Shown here one piece after another: positions 1 through 7,995 of a stretch of 64,000 bases of DNA; the first letter of the stretch is position 1, and every line of letters begins with the position of its first letter. A program made the position numbers and the translations under genes. The stretch comes from Thiopseudomonas acetoxidans (lineage in GTDB: Bacteria > Pseudomonadota > Gammaproteobacteria > Pseudomonadales > Pseudomonadaceae). The stretch covers positions 27,883-91,882 of the forward strand of contig NZ_JAUCDY010000010.1 in assembly GCF_030362935.1 (NCBI RefSeq), read 5' to 3'. The notes below the pieces were generated by a model. That model was not told where the DNA came from, made no database searches, and worked only from the letters and a program-made list of their open reading frames with translations.

Positions 1-392
1 TCGTGTTGGGATGAGCGTTCATCGTCCCCATCACAGTCTTGATGACTGCCGCGAAAAGTAGCGACCTCAACAATTTCACGGCCATGGTACAGGTGCACAA
101 GTTTAAAGCGTCGACCGATAATGCGTGAGTTACGAAACAGGGCGCGTACCTGTTCAGGCGTTGCGCTGGTGGCTACGTCGAAATCTTTAGGATTTTCGCC
201 CAACAGAGCATCGCGTACAGAGCCACCCACTATAAATGCTTGAAAGCCTGCATCTTGTAGCTTTTTTGCTGCTGCGGCAGAGTTGCGGCTGAACTGGTCA
301 ATCGACAGGCCGTGTTGCTGCTGTGTGAGTACATGCGTATCGGGCGAGGATTGGCGAGGGTTACGTAACTTGGTAATAAGCTTTTTCAGCAT
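1..392 (-). CDS. pcnB: Poly(A) polymerase I, N-terminal part (cut by window edge)
   Basis: Adds 3' poly(A) tails to RNA and so promotes decay. The frame starts at an ATG and runs off the left edge of the window; about 130 residues are visible. After a basic leader (MLKKLITKLRNPRQ) comes the nucleotidyltransferase fold, with FIVGGSVRDALLG and the metal-binding PKDFDVATSATPEQV, then RIIGRRFKLVH and EIVEVATFR. These match Pseudomonas PcnB closely. It lies just downstream of crcZ on the same strand, which is the usual Pseudomonas order. No truncation is seen apart from the window end. Confidence 0.93.
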   Translation of the reverse strand, partial: MLKKLITKLRNPRQSSPDTHVLTQQQHGLSIDQFSRNSAAAAKKLQDAGFQAFIVGGSVRDALLGENPKDFDVATSATPEQVRALFRNSRIIGRRFKLVHLYHGREIVEVATFRGSHQDCDGDDERSSQH

Positions 393-525
393 TAATTGGG
401 CCTAAGCAGAGCCTGAGTGGTTGGTATGGCGCTGCATTCTAACACTGCTTGTCTAATAGGTGAATGTGCTAGTAGGTGAATGTGCTAGCGGATATGGATT
501 GCTTTGATTTGGCTAAGTACAGGCA

Positions 526-551
526 ATAAAAAAGGAGGCCGAAGCCTCCTA
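526..551 (-). terminator. Rho-independent terminator of crcZ
   Basis: On the minus strand a 7-bp stem AGGAGGC/GCCTCCT (533-539 with 544-550) closes a TTCG loop and is followed directly by a run of seven T. It separates crcZ from pcnB. Confidence 0.9.
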
Positions 552-835
552 GGTATATATTCTGCTGTTGACGGGGTTTTTTTGTTTTTGTTACGCCGCA
601 CCACAACAAGCATATGCCTGTATTTAAAGTCAGCGGATTGCTTTGATAGCTGAGGTTAGTAATCTGTGCTTAGCTGCGCTGTAGCCAGCTGTTGTTTTTG
701 TTGTTACAGATTAAGCGCGTTACAACTCTCTTCTTCAAAGTAATCAGTTGACTGCCTTTCCACCTTGTTATTGTTGTTGGTATGGAGAAGGTAAATTCTT
801 ATTGTTGTTATCAATGTGCTTATTGTTCTTGTTAC
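526..835 (-). ncRNA. crcZ: CrcZ-like small RNA that titrates Hfq/Crc
   Basis: In Pseudomonas, CrcZ is made when preferred carbon sources run out; it sequesters Hfq/Crc through A-rich CA motifs and so relieves catabolite repression. Read on the minus strand, this stretch has no credible ORF but has five CA/A-rich motifs of the AAnAAnAA type, at about 819-833, 794-809, 765-778, 691-705 and 577-592. It begins about 12 nt after a sigma-54 promoter and ends in a perfect terminator hairpin with a TTCG loop, giving about 310 nt. It is followed by pcnB, as in Pseudomonas. The P. aeruginosa RNA is about 400 nt, so this one is somewhat short. Identification rests on architecture, not on an alignment. 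Confidence 0.85.
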
Positions 836-845
836 CCATACAGTA

Positions 846-861
846 AGCATTTGTTGTGCCA
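846..861 (-). promoter_or_regulatory. Sigma-54 promoter of crcZ
   Basis: The minus strand reads TGGCACAACAAATGCT. The -24 GG and -12 GC are separated by the required 10 nt, and only one position of the TTGCW box differs from consensus. Transcription would start near 835, right before the first CA motif. Confidence 0.85.
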
Positions 862-912
862 GTATTTGTAAGCTGTTGATTAAAAAGAAGAAAGTTGTTT
901 TTGTGGTGCGGG

Positions 913-982
913 TGTTACTGTGATTATGTAAGAAACTGTTACCTAGGTGCACAAAAATGTTACTTTTTGTGTGCAGGTAACA
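913..982. promoter_or_regulatory. Putative CbrB upstream activator sites for crcZ
   Basis: Three TGTTAC boxes (913, 937 and 958) and one inverted GTAACA box (977) lie about 80-150 bp upstream of the inferred crcZ start, the usual distance for an enhancer-binding activator of sigma-54. The last two boxes form a TGTTAC-N13-GTAACA palindrome. Subsites of this kind are reported for the activator CbrB in Pseudomonas. Assignment to CbrB is inference, and cbrAB is not adjacent here. Confidence 0.6.
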
Positions 983-1015
983 GTAGGTTTGAGGGTGGCT
1001 CTGGTTGCAGTTGTC

Positions 1016-1936
1016 TTATACGCCCTGTGGGATTTCTTCGCCACCTAAGGCTTCCAGCAGTTGCGGCATAAACTCGACCAGTGTCAGCATCATTAAGATA
1101 AAGCTGGCATCAAACTGGCTGGCGGCATCGTCACCACCGTCTTGCTCTGCTTGCTCTTGTAGGATGTCTTCAAAGCGTAAGCGTTTAATGGCGAGTTTGT
1201 CGTTTATCACAAAGCTGAGCTTATCTTGCCAGGCTAGCGCTAGCTGTGTAACTACTTTGCCTGCCTCTAAATGTGTCTGTACTTCTTCGCTCGATAGGTC
1301 TTCACGCTTGATGCGAACAATACCGCCGTCTTCTGCTGTGTCGCGTAGCTCACATTCGTCGGTTAGTTGTAAGCCGTGACTGGCTTGATGTTGCTTTAGC
1401 CACTGGGTGAAGGTTGCGGTGGGGGCTTGTTTCACGCTGATCGGACGTACGGGCAGGCTACCCAACGCTTCGCGCAGTGTGGACAGAAGTTCTTCCGCTT
1501 TTTTAGCGCTGGATGCATCAATAAAGATTAACCCTTGAGCAGGAGCAATGGCTGCAAAGGTGAAAGAGTTACGAATAAATGCACGCGGCATTAATGCCTG
1601 CATTACTTCGTCTTTGATTTGGTCGCGCTCTTTTTTATATACCTTGCGTGCTTCAGCTGCTTCGATTTCATCGGTTTTTTCGTTGACTGCATCGCGTACC
1701 ACGCTGCCCGGTAGAATCCGCTCTTGCTGGCGAGCACGGATCAGGGTAAACCCTTGTGCGTGGTGTATAAGGGAGGCGTCTTCTGAGCGGCCTAGCGGCG
1801 CAACAAAACCGTAAGTAGACAAGGTTTGACTGCCGCAGGGGAGGGCAGGCTTGGTGGCTAAGGCCTGCTCCAGTTGCTCAGGGCTTAACTCTTCTGCCAA
1901 ATTCAAACGATAAACCAATAAATTGCGAAACCACAT
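1016..1936 (-). CDS. rdgC: Recombination-associated protein RdgC
   Basis: RdgC forms a ring-shaped dimer on double-stranded DNA and restrains RecA-mediated recombination. The 306-aa product has the family length and start (MWFRNLLVYRLN), the conserved segments FVAPLGRSEDASLIHHAQGF and RERILPGSVVRD-like QERILPGSVV, and a C-terminal acidic region ending in EALGGEEIP. It is transcribed toward crcZ and pcnB. In most pseudomonads crcZ is preceded by cbrAB, so rdgC here marks a local rearrangement. Confidence 0.95.
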   Translation of the reverse strand: MWFRNLLVYRLNLAEELSPEQLEQALATKPALPCGSQTLSTYGFVAPLGRSEDASLIHHAQGFTLIRARQQERILPGSVVRDAVNEKTDEIEAAEARKVYKKERDQIKDEVMQALMPRAFIRNSFTFAAIAPAQGLIFIDASSAKKAEELLSTLREALGSLPVRPISVKQAPTATFTQWLKQHQASHGLQLTDECELRDTAEDGGIVRIKREDLSSEEVQTHLEAGKVVTQLALAWQDKLSFVINDKLAIKRLRFEDILQEQAEQDGGDDAASQFDASFILMMLTLVEFMPQLLEALGGEEIPQGV

Positions 1937-2117
1937 AATAAAACTCCAAAAAAACTAAGCGCACATTATTCATGCTTAGGGCGAATAAGCAAAACATATT
2001 GCGGCTGTGAAGTGGGGTGGGAAGTCTGTTAAAAAAATTAAAGCTAGAAGATTGATAAAGGCTGGTTAGAGTGTGGGGCGGTTATAGCCTGCCGGAAGTG
2101 GCAGGCTAGAAGAGGTG

Positions 2118-2564
2118 CTAGTCACAGAATTCTTTGATTTTCTGCTCAAGCTCTTGGATGCGCTCTTGGCGCTGCTCTTCAGTTAGGCGAGTAATTGTGC
2201 CGTCAATCTCAGCCAGTAGGCGAGGATTGTTTTTTAGTTGAGAGAGCCGTGTACGCATTTCTGTGCACTGTTTGTTTAGCGTGGCTTGTTCTTCAGCAAC
2301 CTGTTTGCGCACTTGCTTGTCAATTTCTTCTTGGCTGGGAACTTTGTTTTCAACGCTGTTATGGCTGGGTTGGGGTTCGGGCAGCGGTTGGGGTTTGGCT
2401 GCTTTAGTAGAGATTTTCTCCACTTCTATGTGGGTAGGCGGTTCTGAACCGAAGTGGACAGTGCCGTTTTTATCAACCCACTTATAAATCGGGGCAGCAC
2501 TGAGGGCGGAGCTAAAAAAAAGTACGAGCAAACCCATTAAAAAACGAGCATTAAGTGTGCGCAT
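2118..2564 (-). CDS. DUF4124 domain periplasmic protein
   Basis: A 148-aa protein with a signal peptide (residues 1-23, ending SALSAA) followed by a DUF4124 domain (IYKWVDKNGTVHFGSEPP). A basic/proline linker and a glutamine-rich charged helix, probably a coiled coil (about 78-145), complete it. DUF4124 proteins are exported and common in Pseudomonas; no biochemical role is established. It stands alone between rdgC and the ilv operon. Confidence 0.85.
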   Translation of the reverse strand: MRTLNARFLMGLLVLFFSSALSAAPIYKWVDKNGTVHFGSEPPTHIEVEKISTKAAKPQPLPEPQPSHNSVENKVPSQEEIDKQVRKQVAEEQATLNKQCTEMRTRLSQLKNNPRLLAEIDGTITRLTEEQRQERIQELEQKIKEFCD

Positions 2565-2952
2565 AACGATTAATCCTGATTATGAATTCCGGTGGTGGCA
2601 GACAATTTACAACGCTGAGCACAATATACCTAATTTGCTTTAGGTAAGGGGTGGTAATTGCTCACAGTGTGGGAAATTGATGGCTTTTAATTAAAGAAGG
2701 TAAAAAGATAGAGAAAACAGCTGTATGACTTGACTTAAGCTGGCTAAATCTAAACAATTCATGTTTGGCTGCGATGAGTCTCAAAAAGGCTTGAGTAGCG
2801 ATGTTCTTAGGAAGTTTTGAATAAGCAGACACATGCAGTTATTCAAAGTACTTAGGCATGTATCCGTGCCGTCCGCTATACCCGTATCGCGTTACCTCGT
2901 GCTGGGTTAATGAGTTTTTTGAATAAAATACTAGCGTATAGAGGTGTATACC
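2565..2952 (+). promoter_or_regulatory. ilv operon upstream region with a 9-bp inverted repeat
   Basis: This 388-bp gap before ilvI must hold the ilvIHC promoter. The one clear structure is a perfect inverted repeat, TTTGAATAA (2816-2824) and TTATTCAAA (2839-2847). Its centres are about 23 bp apart, two helical turns, which would suit a dimeric regulator. I see no convincing leader peptide rich in branched-chain codons and no unambiguous -35/-10 pair. Confidence 0.35.
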
Positions 2953-4677
2953 GTGGAATTATTATCCGGCGCTGAAATGGTTGTTCGCTCATTGCGAGAC
3001 CAAGGTGTCAAATATATTTATGGCTACCCAGGTGGGGCCTTACTGCACATTTACGATGCGCTTTTTAAAGAAAGCGAATTGGTGCACGTTTTAGTTCGTC
3101 ATGAGCAAGCGGCGACCCATATGGCCGATGGCTATGCTCGCGCGACAGGTAAAGCTGGCGTGGTTATGGTCACCTCGGGGCCAGGCGCAACCAATGCCAT
3201 CACAGGCATTGCAACGGCTCACATGGACTCGATTCCCATGGTTGTTATTTCTGGTCAAGTTGCCAGTACCGCTGTAGGAACAGATGCATTCCAAGAAACG
3301 GACATGATTGGTATTTCACGTCCCATTGTTAAACACAGTTTTATCGTTAAGCATCCTTCTGAGATTCCAGAAATTATTAGAAAGGCGTTTTATATCGCCG
3401 AGTCGGGTCGTCCTGGCCCTGTGGTTGTTGATATCCCTAAGGATATGACTAACTTGGTGGATAAGTACGAATATAACTTCCCTAAGAAAGTAAAGCTGCG
3501 CTCATACGCGCCAGCCACCCGTGGACATTCAGGTCAGATTCGCAAAGCAGCAGAAATGCTGATTGAAGCCAAGCGTCCGCTGTTGTTTGCTGGTGGCGGT
3601 GTGGTGCTAGGTCATGCATCCAAGCAGCTCACTGAGATTGCACAAAAGCTTAATATGCCGGTAACCACAACCCTGATGGGTTTGGGTGCTTATCCCGGTG
3701 CTGATCGTCAGTTTGTTGGTATGCCTGGTATGCATGGTAGCTACACAGCTAACCTTGCTATGCACCATTGTGATGTGCTCTTTGCTGTAGGTGCACGTTT
3801 CGATGACCGTGTGGTAAATGGCGTGGCTAAGTTTTGCCCAAATGCCAAAATCATTCATATTGATATTGATCCGGCGACCATTTCTAAAGTTATCAAAGCA
3901 GATATCCCAATTGTTGGGCCGGTAGATAGCGTATTAAACGATATGCTGGCTGAGCTTAAAGATATCAACACTTTGCCGGTGCCAGAGGTGGTGTCTAGCT
4001 GGTGGAAACAAATTGATGAGTGGCGTGGTCAGGGTCGTCTCTATCCTTATGACGAAGGTGACGGCAATATTATCAAACCACAGGCGGTCATTGAGGCGCT
4101 GTATGAAGTGACCAAGGGCGACGCTTACATCACTTCTGATGTGGGGCAGCACCAAATGTTCGCAGCGCAATACTACCGCTTCGATAAGCCTAACCGTTGG
4201 ATTAACTCGGGTGGCCTGGGAACGATGGGCTTTGGTTTTCCTGCTGCCATGGGTATTAAGCTGAGTTTCCCTGAAGAAGAGGTCGCCTGTGTAACGGGTG
4301 AAGGCAGTATTCAGATGAACATTCAGGAACTGTCCACCTGCTTGCAATATGATTTGCCGGTGAAGATCGTAAACCTAAATAACGGCGCATTAGGCATGGT
4401 ACGTCAATGGCAGGATATGCAGTATAACAGCCGCTATTCGCACTCCTATATGGAGTCGTTGCCTGATTTTGTTAAGTTGGTTGAGTCTTATGGCCATGTT
4501 GGTATCCGTGTAACCGAACCTAAAGATCTGAAGCCTGCTTTGGAAAAAGCCTTTGCAATGAAAGATCGATTGGTTTTCCTTGATATTCAAGTGGATACCA
4601 GTGAGCACGTGTACCCAATGCAGATTCGTGATGGTGCAATGCGTGATATGTGGCTTAGCAAAACGGAGCGGACTTAA
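2953..4677 (+). CDS. ilvI: Acetolactate synthase large subunit
   Basis: TPP-dependent enzyme for the first common step of valine, leucine and isoleucine synthesis (pyruvate to 2-acetolactate, or to acetohydroxybutyrate with 2-ketobutyrate). The 574-aa product has the N-terminal TPP domain with the catalytic Glu in HEQAATHMADGYARATGK, a central domain, and a C-terminal TPP/Mg motif GEGSIQMNIQE. I start at the second GTG (VELLSGAEMVV), because this matches Pseudomonas IlvI and has GAGG 8 nt upstream; the earlier in-frame GTG overlaps that site. It is followed 2 nt later by ilvH. Confidence 0.97.
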   Translation: MELLSGAEMVVRSLRDQGVKYIYGYPGGALLHIYDALFKESELVHVLVRHEQAATHMADGYARATGKAGVVMVTSGPGATNAITGIATAHMDSIPMVVISGQVASTAVGTDAFQETDMIGISRPIVKHSFIVKHPSEIPEIIRKAFYIAESGRPGPVVVDIPKDMTNLVDKYEYNFPKKVKLRSYAPATRGHSGQIRKAAEMLIEAKRPLLFAGGGVVLGHASKQLTEIAQKLNMPVTTTLMGLGAYPGADRQFVGMPGMHGSYTANLAMHHCDVLFAVGARFDDRVVNGVAKFCPNAKIIHIDIDPATISKVIKADIPIVGPVDSVLNDMLAELKDINTLPVPEVVSSWWKQIDEWRGQGRLYPYDEGDGNIIKPQAVIEALYEVTKGDAYITSDVGQHQMFAAQYYRFDKPNRWINSGGLGTMGFGFPAAMGIKLSFPEEEVACVTGEGSIQMNIQELSTCLQYDLPVKIVNLNNGALGMVRQWQDMQYNSRYSHSYMESLPDFVKLVESYGHVGIRVTEPKDLKPALEKAFAMKDRLVFLDIQVDTSEHVYPMQIRDGAMRDMWLSKTERT

Positions 4678-4679
4678 CC

Positions 4680-5171
4680 ATGAGACATATTATTTCTTTG
4701 CTGATGGAAAATGAGCCCGGTGCTTTGTCGCGTGTAATTGGTTTGTTTTCCCAGCGCAACTACAATATTGAAAGCTTAACAGTGGCAGCTACAGAGGATC
4801 CCACGCTGTCGCGTTTGACCTTGACTACCATTGGTAAAGAAGAAGTCATTGAGCAAATTACCAAAAACCTCAATAAACTGATTGAAGTGGTAAAGCTGGT
4901 TGACCTGACTGAAGGCTCACATGTGGAGCGTGAGTTGATGTTGATTAAAGTGAAGGCCAGCGGTGCCCAGCGTGCTGAGATTAAGCGTACGGTAGATATT
5001 TTCCGTGGCCAGATTGTTGATGTCACGCCGACGCTTTATACAGTGCAGCTAACAGGTACGACGGATAAGCTCGATAGTTTTATCCAAGCTATTGGCACAA
5101 CCTCTGTTATGGAAGTGGTGCGCAGTGGTGTGACCGGTATTTCCCGTGGCGATAAAGTTTTAACCCTTTAA
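4680..5171 (+). CDS. ilvH: Acetolactate synthase regulatory small subunit
   Basis: Binds the catalytic subunit and confers valine feedback inhibition. The 163-aa product has an N-terminal ACT domain (about 1-78; MRHIISLLMENEPGALSRV, then NIESLTVAATEDPTLSR) and the usual C-terminal ACT-like domain. The ATG lies 2 nt after the ilvI stop, so translation is probably coupled. A terminator-like hairpin separates it from ilvC. Confidence 0.96.
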   Translation: MRHIISLLMENEPGALSRVIGLFSQRNYNIESLTVAATEDPTLSRLTLTTIGKEEVIEQITKNLNKLIEVVKLVDLTEGSHVERELMLIKVKASGAQRAEIKRTVDIFRGQIVDVTPTLYTVQLTGTTDKLDSFIQAIGTTSVMEVVRSGVTGISRGDKVLTL

Positions 5172-5179
5172 TTTATTTG

Positions 5180-5205
5180 GAGGGGGGTCGTTCCCCCTCA
5201 TTTTT
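5180..5205 (+). terminator. Intra-operon terminator/attenuator-like hairpin between ilvH and ilvC
   Basis: A 7-bp GC-rich stem GAGGGGG/CCCCCTC closes a 6-nt loop and is followed by ATTTTT. It sits 18 nt before the ilvC start and could partly terminate or process the ilvIHC transcript. Its function is inferred from structure only. Confidence 0.55.
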
Positions 5206-5216
5206 AGGAGAATTCC

Positions 5217-6233
5217 ATGCAAGTGTATTACGACAAAGATTGCGATCTTTCCCTTATTCAAAGTAAAAAGGTAGCTATCATTGGTTACGGTTCGCAAGGT
5301 CACGCGCACGCCTGCAACCTGAAGGACTCAGGTGTAGATGTAACTGTTGGTCTGCGTGCCGGCTCAAGCTCTATCGCCAAAGCTGAAGCCCATGGTTTAA
5401 AAGTTGCTGATGTAGCCACTGCAGTTAAACAAGCTGACGTTGTAATGGTTCTAACGCCAGATGAATTCCAAGGTCAGCTGTACCGTGAAGAATTAGCGCC
5501 AAACCTTAAGCAGGGTGCAACGCTTGCCTTTGCTCATGGTTTCTCTATTCATTACAACCAAGTAGTGCCGCGTGCAGACTTGGACGTAATTATGATTGCG
5601 CCAAAAGCACCAGGCCACACTGTACGCTCTGAGTTTGTGCGTGGCGGTGGTATCCCAGACTTAATCGCTATCTACCAAGACGCCAGCGGCAATGCTAAAA
5701 ACTTAGCGCTGTCCTACGCCAGCGGTGTTGGTGGTGGTCGTACCGGTATTATCGAAACCACATTTAAAGACGAAACTGAAACTGACTTGTTCGGTGAGCA
5801 GGCGGTTCTCTGTGGTGGTACGGTTGAGTTGGTTAAGGCAGGTTTCGAGATTTTGACTGAGGCGGGTTATGCGCCTGAAATGGCTTATTTTGAGTGCTTG
5901 CACGAGTTGAAGCTTATCGTAGACCTGATGTTCGAAGGCGGTATCGCGAACATGAACTACTCTATCTCCAACAACGCAGAGTACGGCGAGTACGTAACAG
6001 GCCCAGAAGTAATTAATGAAGAGTCGCGTGCAGCCATGCGTAACGCGCTCAAGCGTATTCAGAATGGTGAATACGCCAAGATGTTTATCACTGAAGGTGC
6101 AACCAACTACCCATCCATGACTGCGTACCGCCGTAACAACGCAGCGCACCCCATTGAAGTTGTGGGTGAAAAACTGCGCGGCATGATGCCTTGGATTGCG
6201 GCAAACAAAATTGTTGATAAAGATAAGAACTAA
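5217..6233 (+). CDS. ilvC: Ketol-acid reductoisomerase (NADP+)
   Basis: Isomerises and reduces 2-acetolactate or acetohydroxybutyrate to the dihydroxy acid, using NADPH and Mg2+. At 338 aa it is the short class I form. Visible are the Rossmann motif GYGSQGHAHACNLKDSG (about 22-38), the KAPGHTVRSEF segment, and the metal-ligand helices around DLFGEQAVLCGG and ECLHELKLIVD. A strong RBS (TAGGAG) precedes the ATG. It is the last gene of ilvIHC and is followed by a terminator. Confidence 0.97.
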   Translation: MQVYYDKDCDLSLIQSKKVAIIGYGSQGHAHACNLKDSGVDVTVGLRAGSSSIAKAEAHGLKVADVATAVKQADVVMVLTPDEFQGQLYREELAPNLKQGATLAFAHGFSIHYNQVVPRADLDVIMIAPKAPGHTVRSEFVRGGGIPDLIAIYQDASGNAKNLALSYASGVGGGRTGIIETTFKDETETDLFGEQAVLCGGTVELVKAGFEILTEAGYAPEMAYFECLHELKLIVDLMFEGGIANMNYSISNNAEYGEYVTGPEVINEESRAAMRNALKRIQNGEYAKMFITEGATNYPSMTAYRRNNAAHPIEVVGEKLRGMMPWIAANKIVDKDKN

Positions 6234-6251
6234 CTTTACAACGAACGGAAA

Positions 6252-6278
6252 ACGCGGCCTTAGTGCCGCGTTTTTTTT
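6252..6278 (+). terminator. Rho-independent terminator after ilvC
   Basis: Stem ACGCGGC/GCCGCGT with a short loop, followed by eight T. Confidence 0.9.
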
Positions 6279-6382
6279 GCTTAAAAAACAGTAAAAAACG
6301 CTATTTAACTATTGCAAGGATGTGTTTTAGTGATAAGCTAAACGCTACTCATTATCATTTGGCTTTTGATAGGACTTAACAT

Positions 6383-6757
6383 ATGAAAAACATTTTTACA
6401 ATTGCTGGTTTGACCATTGGATTGGCTTTTGCAAGCGTAACCTTTGCCGATGAAGAACGTGTGCAGCATTTCAAGGGGCTGCCAGCGCCAGATTTAGCTA
6501 CAGCGGTAGCTAATTTTTCAGAATACAACACACGCTTGGAAGCCAAGCTAGCCTCGAAACTAACCGATGAGGATTTAGCTGAAATCCATGTGCTGACCTA
6601 CACCCTAGAGAATGCATTAGAGAAAATTGAAGACGAGTTAGAAGAGCTAGCCGAAACCCTAGAAGAAGTGCATGTTGCTTCTGAAACTTTCGACCGGGAA
6701 AAACTGAAAAAAAATGGTGACGTATATTTACAGGTATCACGCACAATTATTAAATAA
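6383..6757 (+). CDS. DUF6746-type exported small protein
   Basis: A 124-aa protein with a clear signal peptide (residues 1-22, ASVTFA/DEE). The mature part is strongly helical and acidic (LEKIEDELEELAETLEEVH), probably a coiled coil, and begins with the RVQHFKGLPA segment I associate with DUF6746 proteins of Pseudomonas and Halomonas. No function is known. It is a single gene with its own upstream region; the family assignment is from memory. Confidence 0.75.
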   Translation: MKNIFTIAGLTIGLAFASVTFADEERVQHFKGLPAPDLATAVANFSEYNTRLEAKLASKLTDEDLAEIHVLTYTLENALEKIEDELEELAETLEEVHVASETFDREKLKKNGDVYLQVSRTIIK

Positions 6758-6795
6758 GTAAATCTACCTGTTACTTATAATAGGTAACGACTCGT

Positions 6796-6830
6796 GCTGG
6801 GTATAGGCAAACTACCCGTCTATACCCAGC
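6796..6830. repeat. 11-bp perfect inverted repeat between the DUF6746 gene and the marR gene
   Basis: GCTGGGTATAG and CTATACCCAGC flank a 13-nt loop. No T-run follows, so it is either a weak terminator or an operator for the MarR-type regulator that starts 109 bp further on. Confidence 0.45.
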
Positions 6831-6938
6831 TTAGTTAATGTCCACAACCTAGCCTTTAGGTTTAGTTGACTAGTGTGAGCTGTTATTTTGCGTATACTCC
6901 CACCTTAAAACAATAATTAATTTAGGACGGGTAGTGCA

Positions 6939-7376
6939 ATGTACGAGCAGCACCGTTTTGGCGTGCAGTTGATGCACTTGTCGAGAGCTTGGCGAGCCGA
7001 GCTGGATCGTCGGTTGGCAGATAAAGGGCTCTCACAAGCGCGATGGCTGGTATTACTTCATTTGGGGCGTTTCCAAACAGCTCCTACTCAGCGCGAGCTG
7101 GCAGAGCGTATAGGCATTGAAAGCCCGACTCTGGCGCGAACCTTGGATGCTCTGGAAAGCAAGCGACTGATTCAGCGTCAGCCCTGTCCAGTAGACAGAA
7201 GGGTAAATAAAGTCTTGTTAACTGAAGAAGCGATGGAGCTAGTGAGTTCAATTGAATCTATTGCTCAGCAGCTTAGGCAAGAAGTGTTTTCTGATATTAG
7301 TGACGACGAAATTCAGCAGTGCCAGCGCTTGCATTTGCGTATGTTGAAGAACTTAGAAGCCATAGTAAGTCACTAA
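6939..7376 (+). CDS. MarR/SlyA family transcriptional regulator
   Basis: A 145-aa winged-helix regulator. The recognition helix region is TQRELAERIGIESPTLARTLDALESKRLIQR (about 53-83), the wing carries the conserved D-R pair in PVDRRVNKVLLT, and flanking helices would form the dimer interface. It resembles SlyA-type members that respond to phenolic or other small ligands. The flanking DUF6746 and DUF2845 genes do not reveal its target; the inverted repeat upstream could be an autoregulatory operator. Confidence 0.88.
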   Translation: MYEQHRFGVQLMHLSRAWRAELDRRLADKGLSQARWLVLLHLGRFQTAPTQRELAERIGIESPTLARTLDALESKRLIQRQPCPVDRRVNKVLLTEEAMELVSSIESIAQQLRQEVFSDISDDEIQQCQRLHLRMLKNLEAIVSH

Positions 7377-7394
7377 GCATAGCGCTAAGATTAC

Positions 7395-7700
7395 TTAACG
7401 ACTGCTAGATATTTTAATTAATGCGCCACCTTCAAAACGAAGATAGTGGTACATACCGCTGCGCGGGCCATAAACCCACTCTTCGACTTTTACTTCCTGT
7501 ACATGATGGTAAGCGTTGACGACTTCTTTGTAGCCAAGAAAGCTTTGCTCGCTAGGTTGACCACATTTATTAAGCACGCTGTGTTGGTTTTCGCCTAGGC
7601 TAATAAGGTGAGAGTTGCAGCGCATGGTTGAAGCGGCCCACAGGCTTTGGCTAAGAGTGCTGAGCAATAGGGCGCTGATAAACAGAAAAGAGCGAAACAT
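7395..7700 (-). CDS. DUF2845 domain exported protein (copy 2)
   Basis: A 101-aa protein with a signal peptide (SQSLWA/AST) and the DUF2845 pattern: MRCNSHLISLGENQHSVLNKCGQPS, then VEEWVYGPRSGMYHYLRFEGG. I start at MFRSFLF because its ATG lies 1 nt past the stop of the upstream paralogue, although the frame is open eight codons further up. It is a tandem paralogue of the next gene, with the same CGQPS and WVYGP motifs. Function is unknown. Confidence 0.82.
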   Translation of the reverse strand: MFRSFLFISALLLSTLSQSLWAASTMRCNSHLISLGENQHSVLNKCGQPSEQSFLGYKEVVNAYHHVQEVKVEEWVYGPRSGMYHYLRFEGGALIKISSSR

Positions 7701-7701
7701 G

Positions 7702-7995
7702 TTAAGGCACTCGGCTAGATTCAATCTTAATTAAGCGGTTGCCTTCAAGCCGCAGTATGTATTGCATGCCGTTATTGGGTCCGTACACCCATTCTTCAAT
7801 ACGCAGTTCGGTGCGTTGTGAGGTGCCTAGGGTGTAGCCAACCACCTCTTTGTAACTAGGCTGGCCGCATTTACGAATGATTTCAAAGCCGCGATTACCT
7901 ACGCTAATAAGTTCTGTGCCGCAGCGCATGGTTTGTGCCTGTGCGATGTTGGTAAGCAAGCCGGTAAACAATATGAGGCAGAGCGTTTTTTTCAT
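7702..7995 (-). CDS. DUF2845 domain exported protein (copy 1)
   Basis: A 97-aa protein with signal peptide (NIAQA/QTM) and the same core as its downstream neighbour (MRCGTELISVGNRGFEIIRKCGQPS; IEEWVYGPNNGMQYILRLEG). Its ATG overlaps the stop of the DUF748 gene in an ATGA arrangement, so the two are translationally coupled. Tandem duplication of DUF2845 genes suggests two related envelope proteins; no function is known. Confidence 0.85.
   Translation of the reverse strand: MKKTLCLILFTGLLTNIAQAQTMRCGTELISVGNRGFEIIRKCGQPSYKEVVGYTLGTSQRTELRIEEWVYGPNNGMQYILRLEGNRLIKIESSRVP

Noticed and set aside
690..840. Repeated TTGTTG/TTATTG units that look like a short tandem or CRISPR-like array
   Set aside because: Spacing and units are irregular; read on the minus strand they are Hfq/Crc-type CA motifs. 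No CRISPR array is present anywhere in the window.
704..952. An 82-codon minus-strand frame rich in Asn and Thr
   Set aside because: It lies over the crcZ promoter and 5' half, and its bias comes from the A-rich CA motifs; no RBS and no homology.
6345..6365. A Fur-box-like stretch (TCATTATCATT) before the DUF6746 gene
   Set aside because: Only about half of the 19-bp consensus fits, and the gene has no iron-related feature.
6863..6898. TTGACT and TATACT before the marR gene as a promoter
   Set aside because: The spacer is about 21 bp, too long for a normal sigma-70 promoter, and no MerR-type operator lies in it.
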